Shown here: piece by piece, positions 11,149 through 20,834 of the stretch
Layout of the letters: each line of letters opens with the position of its first letter
How positions within the stretch are numbered: position 1 is the stretch's first letter
From: Rhizophagus clarus
Lineage: Eukaryota; Glomeromycota; Glomeromycetes; Glomerales; Glomeraceae
Assembly: GCA_015698045.1 (NCBI GenBank)
Contig: BLAL01000009.1
Location: forward strand, 62,001-126,000
Length of the DNA: 64,000 bases
Reading direction: 5' to 3'
Made by a program: the position numbers and the translations under genes
Notes under the pieces: model-generated
Seen by the model: only the letters and a program-made list of their open reading frames with translations
Database searches by the model: none
Told to the model about the DNA's origin: nothing

Positions 11149-12526
11149 TAGATAATTAGAATTTTAATTTCACATGTAAACTATAACTTTTTTACTAAAA
11201 TAATTTTATTATTTTTACTTAAAAAGAGTATTTTATACCCATTCAAACTTATCAGTTTGTATTTACTAAACTCTTCAAAGTATTATACTTTCAAAATATA
11301 CTTTTTAACAAAATTATTATAATCATTTTTTCCCAATATATATAATAAAATACTTATCCTTCCTGTTTATGTTGCTTGCTACTAATCTTGGTTAAACATA
11401 AGACTTGTCATTATTGGAAGAGAACACTTTTTTCTTTTGTATTTTTTTTTATGTTTTTATCCTCCTTTACACTCTTTTTTTTTTGTTTTGGAGGATTAAG
11501 TCACAATTTGAAAAATACAATTTATATGATTTTTAGTTGCATAATAACAAACTTCCGAATTTTCTTCAAATCTGTCTAATGTATACATATTTTAATTACC
11601 AATAGATTTCAATCATTTGACATGTTTTTTTTTGAAATAACTAAATTGGAAAAATTCTATTTTTAATTGTTTTACCAACTTTTTAATTTAAACAATAATA
11701 CTTATTTATTATATTTTATATATATATTATAGTAATTTTATTTGTATACTTAATAATTTTTAGTTAGATTAAATTCTTTTTCTTTATTAGTTATAAAAAT
11801 AAGTAGTTTTTTTTTTCCTTATTTTTTCCCAAGATATTTTAAGATGACAAAATGTTAGTTTTCTTAAGCATCCAAGCAGTTGAATATTAAAAGTTATCTA
11901 TGGTGTAAAATAATTTAACTTTAAAGATTTAATATATTTTTATTAATTTAGATTTATCTTGGATTTTTGTAATATGATATATGCATCTTAATCTTAATTG
12001 TATAGTAACTATTCTGTTACAATCTCAATAAAGAAGTTTTATTGTACTTAAAGAAAAGAAAAAAAAATTTTAATTTTACATATATATCAAAAAAATTTTT
12101 TACAAAAAATTTTTTTAAACTAATACTTTTTTTCTATTAATTTACATACCATATTTTTCCAAAATTAAACATCTTCTTTTTGCAAAAATTTTAAGCGAAA
12201 AGTTTAAAGGTGTTTAATTTTGAAAGTTTTTTATTAGTATTTTTTTTTTTTGCAAGGTAGTGCAATTCATAAGTTTATTAGTTATATAAATTACAAAAAG
12301 TTCCATCTGTTGTATATTATTAATCTATTAAAACTCTGAACCAGTTTTCTATCTAGAAGATTGCTCCTGTACTTTACCATCACCTTATGTAATTCCCTTA
12401 TATTCTTCCATAATAATTATTAGATTATATAAGATCCTTAAAATATATGGCTTCAGTATATGCTTCCACTACCTTTTAAACAAAAAATTTATATTTATAT
12501 ATGTATAATTTAATATTATTATATGT
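11149..12526. other. Gene-free AT-rich stretch
   Basis: No gene recognised. Around 12150-12240 a weak dyad (CAAAATTAAACATCTT ... AAGGTGTTTAATTTTG) could be another small MITE. The short frame at 11376 is Phe/Leu-rich noise. Confidence 0.4.
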
Positions 12527-12789
12527 CTTTCAAATAATGTTACGATCCAGACCATGTCAATCTGTCAATCCAGTGGATTAATCTGATCTGAAGCATTTCA
12601 GATCATCTGTTAGAATTCAGTCAGATGACGGATAGATCCAGATAAAAAAGCGGATGGGTCTGGATGATCTGTTAAATCATAATTCTGGTTAGACTTATAG
12701 TGCCAACCAAATTTATAAGTTTGTGTAATACAAAAATTAACACAAAAACTTTTTGTTACTTTACAGAAACCTTGAAAATATGAGCGATG

Positions 12790-13215
12790 TTGAATTGATA
12801 CGGGTACGATATAAATTTCATGTCATAATGGTATCAATTTCTGTGATGATATTGTTATAATGTTGATTTGATATCGTTACTTCATCACCATAATTTATCG
12901 CGAAAATATCGTGACGATATCTATTCAAAAGAATATCAAATCAGCACAGCCTTGATATCATTACGATGTTGGTAATTTCAAAAAAAAAGGATGATATATT
13001 TGCGATATTGATTTGATATCGTCACTTCATCCCACAATTTATCGCCGAGATATCGTGACAACATTTATTTAAAAAAATATCTGATCGGTATAGTCTTGAT
13101 ATCGTTACGATATTGGTAATTTTAGGGATAAAAAAAGATGTATTTACGATATTGATTTGATATCGTCACTTCATTGCCGCAACTCATTTGTGGTATCGCA
13201 ACTCATCAGCAATAC
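12790..13215. repeat. GATATCGTNACGATATC-rich block, left
   Basis: Diverged direct and inverted copies of TTGATATCGTTACTTCATC and ATATCGTGACGATATC, in about three repeats of 130-150 bases. The same motif fills 30880-31925 on the other side of the unit. CACTA elements are known to carry such short subterminal repeats, so these may be the subterminal regions of the Plavaka-like element. Confidence 0.65.
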
Positions 13216-13308
13216 CGCAAATATTAAACTTTTTTTTTTTTTTTACAACTTTTATATGTATAACGTGCTGCCATATTATTAAAATAAAATTCTGATATTT
13301 TTATACGA

Positions 13309-13476
13309 TTAAGCAAGATTACATAAAAATATACTATGGACTTTGACTACTTCCGTATGTCGCCGCCACAGAGGTTGTTGAGATTGCGGTTGCAAAGGCT
13401 TCCAAATTTTAATAAGAGAATTCTTTTTACGAATTTCTTGTTCTTGTATAGGTTTATTATGATATTGAGAAGACAT
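13309..13476 (-). pseudogene. Copy of the first exon of the Q/P/W-rich gene
   Basis: From an ATG at 13476 the minus strand reads MSSQYHNKPIQEQEIRKKNS, then LIKIWKPLQPQSQQP, matching the start of the gene at 14885-16739 (MSCQDLDKEQGIRKKGSLIK, then HWQPSQPQYQQP). The sequence upstream of both also shares CTTACCACATCATGATC and AATATGGT. After the QP stretch the frame diverges and stops at 13309. No later exons are present. It is a truncated tandem duplicate including part of the promoter. Confidence 0.65.
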
Positions 13477-13524
13477 TTTTAAAACTTGTTTGATGATGAT
13501 TCTACAGGTTAAAATGTGAGTCAA

Positions 13525-14650
13525 AAATTTTTTTTTCTTCTCATTTTTTTTTATTATTATAAATCAATTCTTTCATTCCTTATTTTTGCATTGATCTTAC
13601 CACATCATGATCAAGTATGATTAATATGGTGGTCAATTTCGAAAGAAAAAATATATTTTTTTTGATATACTTTGATGTATTTTTCATATGATTTTAGATA
13701 TTGAGAATTTGGTAAGAGAAGAGTTTTTTTAATTACTACTTTAACGAAATGTACTAACACTTGTTCTTTTTTTTAGACAGGTTCAAAGCATGGGATTTCA
13801 ACTGGAGCTCAGGGGTGTAGATTTCGGTGGGTATTTTATAACATTTTTTTTTTTAAATCTTTTTTTTTTTAATGTACTATTACTAACAGTTCGTTTCTTT
13901 GGAATTTTTCTATTTTGTAAATTATACTAGTAGTTTATGTATTATTATTTAGCCGTATAATAAAATAATTTATTGGCATTTTAAAATATATTAATCATGT
14001 TCTGTCAATCTTTACAAAATTGTGAAAATTATCATAAAATGGTTTTAAATACATTGTCAGGATGACATATTTTATGATGTTCTGGTAAGCATCGGAAATG
14101 GGTTCTAATGTGGTTTTCAAAATGATTTTTTATTATGTAAAATGTCTTTACAACCATATTAAAATTCGAATTTTAAGTACATTTATGATATCATAAAAGT
14201 ATCATACGATATCTTGAAAAAATTGCCTTGTCCAGTAAAAGTAGTCTCATTTTATTTACGAATGTATATTTTAATATACAGTATTTGAAATGTATTAGAG
14301 ACATTATTCTATTCAATACATTTACTAAATTTTATCAACATGGTTAATAAATTTTTAAAATCGGAACGACTTTAATAATAATTCGTGATGATTTATCGGT
14401 AAATTGATCCACGATCGGTAGACGATTATTTGCATGATATGTTTACTATTCGGACACAATTCAATACATTTCAGCAAAGAATAAATTATATATATATTAA
14501 GCAAAATTATTGATATGAACTTTATTTATGATTAAAAGTGTTAATAATAAAAGTATTAATAATGTAAATGTTAAGTATAATTACTAAATTATAGCTCTTC
14601 TATGCTAAATATTTACTATAAACTATTGATCGAATAAAAAAATCAAAGCG
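13525..14650. other. Gene-free stretch
   Basis: AT-rich. 13730-13930 holds two TNACTAACA...T-run...TAG arrangements resembling isolated units of the pseudo-exon arrays. Nothing else recognised. Confidence 0.4.
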
Positions 14651-14809
14651 CTATAACATTATAAGACCATCAAGTTTCCACGAATATTTATTTTCTATCC
14701 CTTTTGTTCTTAGAGTATTAAAAATCTTCCAGAACCTTAAAGTATTATCGTCACCACCAGCTCCAGCTACAATGTCCTCTCCATTTGGAGAAATATAAAA
14801 ATAAAGGAC
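14651..14809 (-). pseudogene. C-terminal fragment of a Cdc20/Cdh1 (fizzy) WD40 protein
   Basis: The minus strand reads VLYFYISPNGEDIVAGAG, DDNTLRFWKIFNTLRTKG and ends at a stop at 14651. It corresponds to the last blade and C-terminus of APC/C activators (family motif SPDG-x-x-V-x-GAGDETLRFWNVF), with one extra glycine in GAGGDD. Only 52 codons are present. The preceding six blades and the N-terminal C-box are absent, since the next sequence upstream on this strand is the end of another gene (14885). A captured gene fragment is the simplest reading. It could alternatively be part of the 3' UTR of the neighbour. Confidence 0.7.
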
Positions 14810-14884
14810 GTGATAAAAATGTAAAATGATACATAATAAAAATATATTATATAAAATTTATAATAACGCTTCTCACTAGCCTCC

Positions 14885-16739
14885 TTAATTTTCAATCTTC
14901 TTAGTTACTTTTTTTTTATGCTTTCTTTGCTCTCTTTCATCATTATCATTCTTTTCGTCATCATCTTCGGGAAATGACCTTGCAGCACTTATGTAATAAT
15001 GAGACAGCTCCATTGATCTTGTAACATCTATTTTATCAGTACAAGCAAAGTCCAAATTTATTGTGTATAAATCTGTATTTGCCATAAAAAAGTTGCGACG
15101 AGCTGTCTTGTCATCATCCACCTCCTCACTTAAACATCTAATCCCGTAAATAATAACATTTTGGAGCGCTCTTTCCATTTCTTCTGATAGTTCATTTGAA
15201 ACACATGTCAACCATTGACGAAATATAGTTGAAACTGAAACTTTAGATTTTAACTGGGAAATATTATCGTTAGTGCAACTATTCTGATATGCGAAACCTA
15301 TATTCGACCATAATTCGCTCCTCCATCCATCAAAAACTTTTCGAAAACGTTTGCCCATAAAACTAATTTTTTGTTTGTTTTCTTTCTTCTTAGAAAAATG
15401 CGGAAATAATTTACTAATTATATCTTCTATCATTGAATTTCTAGAAGAATGATCAAGGTGTCGAGTACGAAGGAATAGTGCTCTTAATTCAACGTAAATG
15501 ATATCTAAGATCCATTTTGGGAGAGAACTATAATTATTTTCTAATATTTCACTCATCTGTTTTTGACTATATTCGCGACTGGTTTTAGGTTCCGTATATT
15601 TATCTGGAACATTCGCGTTGGGTCTTGGGGAAGGACTTCTGGGGTAGTGACGTTCTCTAGTAAAATATTGAGATGGCAACTCCAAATTGTTATTTATGAG
15701 TTGTCGTTCAAAATTATCCCTATAATAAAAATAAATGGGCTCAGAACATATGAATTATAAATATTACAGATTTACTATATATATTTACATTGGAGTGCAG
15801 CTCTTTAAAGGCGGAGAACGCAGCGGGGAATGTGATGACGTCGCCGGAGAGGATTCCAGTGATGTTATTGTTGATATGGGACTTTGACTTTTCCTGTATT
15901 TCTCGGTCATAAAATTGATATAATCGGGTAAAATTAGGCTGAATTCATCTGCTATTTTCTTCTTAGTTTTATAGGGATCCAGAGATATATTTATTATTTC
16001 CTCAATTCTCAAGAACTCCTCTTTTAGCATTTTGTCTACAATTATTAAATATCAAGGTAAGTGAACTATTCATATCACAAAAAGAAAGAATAATGAATTT
16101 CAATTATAGGTCACCTATTTTTTCTTCATCATCAATTTGTTGAGGAGGTTGAGGTGGTAATTGAGGTAAGTATTGTTGAGGTTGTTGAGAAGGTGATTGC
16201 GACCATTGGTATTCATGATGTGGCCATTGACGTTGCTGATTTTGTTGAGGTTGTTGAGGTTGTTGAGGCCATTGAGGTAGAGGTGGTTGCGGCCATTGAG
16301 GTTGAGATTGTTGAGGTTGTTGAGGCCATTGAGATTGAGGTGGTTGCGGCCATTGAAATTGAGATTGTTGAGGTTGTTGAGGCCATTGAGATTGAGGTGG
16401 TTGCGACCATTGAAATTGATGAGATTGAGATTGTTGAAGTTGTTGAGGCCATTGAGATTGAGGTGGTTGCGGCCATTGAAATTGAAATTGTTGAGGTTGT
16501 CGCGGCTACTGAAGTAGAGTTTGGGGTTGAGATTGTTGCGGTTGTTGAGATTGAGGTTGTTGCGGTTGATGAGATTGAGGTTGTTGCGGTTGTTGAGATT
16601 GGGGTTGTTGCAGCTGTTGAGGTTGTTGCGGCCATTGAGACTGAGGTTGTTGATATTGCGGTTGCGATGGCTGCCAATGTTTAATAAGAGAACCTTTTTT
16701 ACGAATTCCTTGTTCTTTATCAAGATCTTGACAAGACAT
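14885..16739 (-). pseudogene. Q/P/W-rich protein of an unrecognised family (three exons, one in-frame stop)
   Basis: Exons at 16115-16739, 15789-16035 and 14885-15719 join in phase with GT...AG introns, giving 568 codons. Exon 1 starts MSCQDLDKEQGIRKKGS and becomes a long Gln/Pro/Trp repeat (QWPQQPQQ, QSQWPQPPQ). One codon in it is TAG (16506-16508), at a place where the repeat expects TGG (Trp), so one G-to-A change explains it. Exon 2 is a helical region followed by a Ser/Pro-rich tail. Exon 3 contains ALFLRTR and, about 40 residues on, KRFRKVFDGWRSEL, motifs shared with the gene at 20835-22420, and ends in a highly charged KKK-rich tail that could be a nuclear signal. Function unknown. Polyglutamine-like tracts suggest a regulatory or scaffold protein, but this is inference. 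It may be a recent pseudogene or an allele with a nonsense mutation. Confidence 0.65.
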
Positions 16740-17399
16740 TTTAATGATATCTCAATATAAAAAAAAAGAAATAATTGAATAAAAAAAAAAAAAAATTTTT
16801 TTTATCCCCTTTTTTTTGCGTTGATCTTACCACATCATGATCGAAAAAAATTAATCTTTTTCTTGCATCGTAATTATATCTATGATTAATATGGTTAATT
16901 ACGAAAAGAAAAAAAATTCTTTTTGCCATTGATCTTATTACATCATATGATACAGATTTTTTTAAGGAAAAAAAATATGATTAATATAATGATGAATATT
17001 GTGATTAAATCATGGCCAAGTAAAATTAATATTTTTCTCACATTGTTACGATTAATTTTGAAAATAAGTTTCTTTTTTACCATTGATCTCAATAGATTTT
17101 CTAAGGAAAAAAATTTGATTAATATAATGACGGACATTGTGATTATCGAGTAAAAATTAATCTTTTTTTCAATTTTTTTCTTTTTTTTAAAAATTCTATA
17201 TCGTGGTTATACCTATTACCAAAAAAAACTTTTTCTGCAAAAAAAGTTGTTTGCATTGATATCATAACACTACGAGTTATCTTTTCCTTGAACCTTCTCA
17301 AACATCTTAAGTCGTATAATTAATAATTAACCTCTCCTATAAACAGAGAGCAACTTACTTTAATATAAACATGAATACAAAATACGTTAGTAATGAGAA
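16740..17399 (-). promoter_or_regulatory. Upstream region of the Q/P/W-rich gene with a repeated motif
   Basis: The motif CATTGATCTTA(C/T)(C/T)ACATCATGAT recurs about every 100-150 bases (16820, 16928, 17083 and 17258, progressively degraded), separated by T- and A-rich runs. The same motif lies upstream of the exon-1 copy near 13595. It may be part of a duplicated promoter or a local tandem repeat. No gene is seen here. Confidence 0.4.
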
Positions 17400-18560
17400 C
17401 GAAAAATAAATTCTTTAGGAAAAAGAGATTATTTAAAGCACTGAACTGAAAGGAATGATTCCTAGAATAGCGAGTGATTTGAACTAAGCCAAAGTTAGAA
17501 ACAAGATAGTTTCGGTATCTTCAGGCGGTATGGATGAAGACAATTCACGTATTAGCCCTTGTTCTACAATTGATTTTTATCAAACTCGCTCTACATTGAT
17601 TATTTCAATTCTGTCTCAACCGATCTCCAGGGAAGAAGCAAAGTAGAAATCAAAGAATGGGAATCATGTATGGAAAAGGAACATCTTAAAAAGAAAGAGG
17701 CAACGGTTCTGCGAGTTAGAAATATCTGAGTAGATGATTCATGCTGAAGCTTCTCTTCTCTCATTTCATCACTGATGCTTTTTCTTATGCGCCTTATCCA
17801 AGAAAGCATCCATTTCCCTTTCCTTCGATGACTTGGTATTCTTGAACTGGTCTTATGCGCATATACTGTATAAAACTTCTGGTCAAATGATCGTAGCATT
17901 GCTTTAAATTCCTAATTAGCTAATTACACATGTGCATATTGCATATTTTACCAAATTCTGTAGACCAATAAAAATCACAGTTTTGCACTGAGATTATCAT
18001 TTAATCTCATTTGGATAAATTGTTTGTACTTGGCGTGAAGAACAGGTTATACTGTACTAATTAAACTGGCTGGTACTTACAAAAAAGAGATCTTTTTTTC
18101 TGTTTTTTTTCTAATTATTATGCTTTTTTATTTCTATCTAAGGCTGTGTTTTATTGTGCCATTGATTTACTTATTATATGGCTATATGTATTTCACCATC
18201 AATCATCGCTTTGTGTAAAGCTATAGTTTGTGGTTGTGCAAATTTCCCACTGGCACTTTCCTGGGTGTTTAATAGAATAATTGGTCGGCAAGTCATGTAT
18301 AATGTATATTGATATAAAAGAATTTATTTTTTAGTTGTCTTTCTGGCGCAGATTACTAATGTATATTAATTTAATTGATGGTGTGTGACTAAACAAATAT
18401 TGACGACAACTTTTCAAATAAAAAGGTATCCGTAATTAGACAACTAAACAGGAACATCTCAGTGCTAGGATAAGCCTTGTTTAGAATAAGCCCAGCAATT
18501 CCGTACTGAGATTTTCGAATGATGTTTCCCATTTAGGATAGGCCCAACACTTCGCTAGTT
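17400..18560. other. Intergenic stretch with possible coding debris
   Basis: 17510-17900 is less AT-rich than its surroundings and has short open stretches on both strands (plus-strand MDEDNSRISPCSTIDFYQTR; minus-strand frame 17600-17899), but no frame is long or recognisable. It looks like eroded coding sequence. 17900-18560 holds nothing recognisable apart from a short tandem AATAAGCCCAGCA/ATAGGCCCAACA near 18490-18550. Confidence 0.35.
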
Positions 18561-18561
18561 G

Positions 18562-18572
18562 TATATAAATAC
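18562..18572 (+). promoter_or_regulatory. TATA-box candidate of the zinc-knuckle gene
   Basis: TATATAAATAC stands out in a GC-richer context (CTAGTTGTATATAAATACCCC), 290 bases before the ATG at 18863. Between them are direct repeats of TTTTCTCCTCCTACC. Confidence 0.4.
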
Positions 18573-18862
18573 CCCTAATTTTTCAAGAAAAATAAAGTTT
18601 TATAACGATTTCCCTTAATAACTTATTTTCACGTTTCTATTTTTTTTTTTAAAAAAAAAAAAATAAAAATTTTAGAAAAAATCTTATTCCCACGTCCTTT
18701 TTTTTTTAAATAAATATGATTAAAAAAAAAAAATTTTCTCCTCCTACCCGAAAGAACTTCGTTTTATCAAAAAAAAAAAGAATTTTCTCCTCCTACCTTT
18801 AAGTTTTATCAAAAAAAAAGTTCATACTCTTCCTTTTTAAAATAACGTATCTTAATTTTAAT

Positions 18863-19712
18863 ATGCCCGATAACATTGATAACACTACTATTATCGACAA
18901 TAATAATGAAGTTAGCGATAATTTTTATATAATTGATAACCCGAACGCGATTAAAGATATATTAAGTATATCTGTTAATCATTCTATAACAATAAAGAAT
19001 AATTCTAGTACAATTCAAATGTTAATTACAATACTCCAAGGTAAGTTAACACTATGTTTTTTTGGGTGCATTGATGCTGTATATGGCTCTATCAGGTTAC
19101 TGATACTGTATGTTTTGATACTGACTAACAATATAAGAACGACTTACTTCTGCTTCATCTACTATCTCTCCTCCTATTGTCTCTACTTCTCCTCTTAATG
19201 TCTCTGCTATTGCCTCTCCTTCTCCTCCGGTCTCAACATACGGATCCTTGTCGGATTCAATTTCATCTTTAAGCTCTTCGCTACCCTTAGACTCTTCAGT
19301 AACCTCATCATCAATAACTCCCTTAACGACTTTAATTTCGTCGATCTCACCAATTTCCTCGATCTCCCCAATTTTTTCGAACCGGCCAATTTCTTCGAAC
19401 CCAGCTCCCGGTTCAGATTTAAATTTTATATGCATGTCGGAGGGGGTCGCTTTATCTAGCAGGACAAATTGGATTGCGCCTATCGGCTCATATAAAGATC
19501 CGTGTTACTTATGTAAATATTACGGGCATGGTTTTAATACCTGCCCGAATATTCAGCAAAATTACCGGGGAAGATGCTGCAGGTGTTGGGTCAGTCCACA
19601 CGAGTCAAAAGATTGCCATTTACGAAAAGGTGAAAAGGTACCTATTCCATTTAAAAAGAATTTTTTAAAGCCGGCCAATTTAATCAAATTTTTTGGAAGA
19701 ATTGAGGAATAG
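18863..19712 (+). CDS. Two-exon protein with two CCHC zinc knuckles (250 aa)
   Basis: Exon 1 (18863-19040) ends at a good donor, AAG|GTAAGT. Exon 2 (19138-19712) begins after ATATAAG. The 97-base intron joins them in phase to 250 residues. The N-terminus is Asn/Asp/Ile-rich, the middle (about residues 60-140) is a Ser/Pro/Thr/Ile low-complexity linker, and the C-terminal third holds two adjacent CCHC knuckles: CYLCKYYGHGFNTC and CRCWVSPHESKDC preceded by C (both C-x2-C-x4-H-x4-C), followed by a basic tail (KGEKVPIPFKK). Zinc knuckles bind single-stranded nucleic acid. They occur in gag-type proteins and in LINE ORF1 products as well as host RNA-binding proteins. No protease, polymerase or repeat ends adjoin it, so I call it a host-like or captured gene. 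Its 3' flank holds the hairpin array at 19737-19874. Confidence 0.7.
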
Positions 19713-19736
19713 GTTTTTTTTTAATTCATTTCTGGT

Positions 19737-19874
19737 CGCCTTGGTGGCGAATTTTTTATTCTATGTAGTTTGTTTGGTCCGCCTGGTGGCGGGTTTTTTT
19801 CCTGGTTCGTCTGGTGACGAGTTTTTTTTCTGGTTCGCCTTGTGGCGTAAAGGTTTCTGGTTCGCCTGGTGGCG
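19737..19874 (+). repeat. Five mini-hairpins each followed by a T-run
   Basis: Within the presumed 3' UTR, TGGTTCGCCTGGTGGCG-like units occur five times (stems at 19737, 19779, 19808, 19836 and 19863). Each is CGCC-loop-GGCG with a 4-5-base TGGT-type loop and, in most copies, a run of Ts after it. Copy 2 extends to CCGCC/GGCGG. Copy 3 is CGTC/GACG, keeping the pairing by a double change. Confidence 0.75.
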
Positions 19875-20211
19875 TGTTCTTTTTTTGTTTTGATATTTTT
19901 TTATAATAATAATAAATAATAATGCATTTTATCAATCACACTGGCACTAAATAAAATTTATTAAGACATTTTTTGAATATTATCTTGAATGCCAAATTGA
20001 TATGATGATAATGTTAAATTCATATTGCAGAAAATATAAAAAAAAATTGTTCAATATAGAAGTCAGTAATTTGATGGCTGTTTAAAAATCTAAGGTTTCT
20101 GTTAAGATTGTTTGTTTCTTTACTATAAAAATGCTGATCAATAACTTTTAGTTCAGTAAAATTATTAATTTGTATAATAAATTCCTTTTATTCAGCAATA
20201 AATTTTGAAGT
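19875..20211. other. Gene-free AT-rich stretch
   Basis: Nothing recognisable. It probably includes the end of the zinc-knuckle transcript. Confidence 0.4.
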
Positions 20212-20558
20212 TCAAATAATTTTGACATTTAATTTTAATTTATAAATATCCAGATGTTCAAAGCACGCCTTAGCAAAATTTTTGTCAATTGTCATACAAC
20301 TGAAATTTAACGCGTCTACTGGATTTTCTACAGATTCTACCCAATCACGATGTTGTCGTAAAAAATTTTTAATATAAAAAAATGCTTGCTCGATCTGTAA
20401 GCAATAAATTTTTAAATAATGGAAGATTAAATTCTTACGGGATTATAATCGGGAGAATAAGATGGCAAAAACTCAAGTCGTATTCCTTTCTCCTCACAAA
20501 TATTCCGCAAACGCTGACTTTTATGTATAGATACATTATCTAAGATTAAAACGCTATA
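20212..20558 (-). pseudogene. 3' fragment of a Tc1/IS630-like DDE transposase
   Basis: Two exons on the minus strand, 20439-20558 and 20212-20394, are separated by a GTAAGA...TTACAG intron and read YSVLILDNVSIHKSQRLR, then GIRLEFLPSYSPDYNP joined to IEQAFFYIKNFLRQHRDW. LDN carries the second catalytic aspartate. PSYSPDYNPIEQ is the hallmark of the DDE_3 family, with the glutamate as third catalytic residue. The stop is at 20212-20214. The N-terminal helix-turn-helix half and the first aspartate are absent: upstream of 20558 there is an acceptor-like ACTAG but no further transposase sequence was found before the neighbouring features. No terminal repeats were recognised. Confidence 0.75.
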
Positions 20559-20834
20559 CTAGTTATTTAACTAAATAAAATATTAAATAAAAATATTTAT
20601 TATAGTCTATGTGGTTTTATATTTCGCTTCGAAAAATGGTAAACAAGTTGGGAAGAAAAAGAGATGGTTAACGCGGCACAATAAAAATCAATAAAATCTA
20701 CGTACAACGTGAAATCAGGTCACATGAATTATTAGCAGAGTGGTGGCGCTATGATATATTGTAATCTTTATTATCATAAAGGAATAAAAAACATATCAAT
20801 GTTATCACGGTCTTTTATGTGATATGTACTGTAT
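20559..20834. other. Short intergenic stretch
   Basis: Lies between the transposase fragment and the end of the next gene. A GC-richer patch at 20690-20755 has no frame that I recognise. Confidence 0.4.

Noticed and set aside
16115-16723. Long alternative frames on both strands over the Q/P/W repeat (Asn/Leu-rich, Ile/Val/Glu-rich, Thr/Ser-rich).
   Set aside because: They are shadows of the trinucleotide-biased repeat. Only the frame starting MSCQDLDKEQGIRKKG joins in phase to the following exons and matches the paralogue.
17600-17899. 99-aa minus-strand frame in a locally GC-richer patch.
   Set aside because: No motif, no in-phase neighbours, and the opposite strand is about equally open. 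Kept only as possible coding debris.
18863-19712. Reading the zinc-knuckle protein as the structural protein of an LTR-type element.
   Set aside because: CCHC knuckles fit, but no long terminal repeats, protease, reverse transcriptase or integrase sequence lies on either side.
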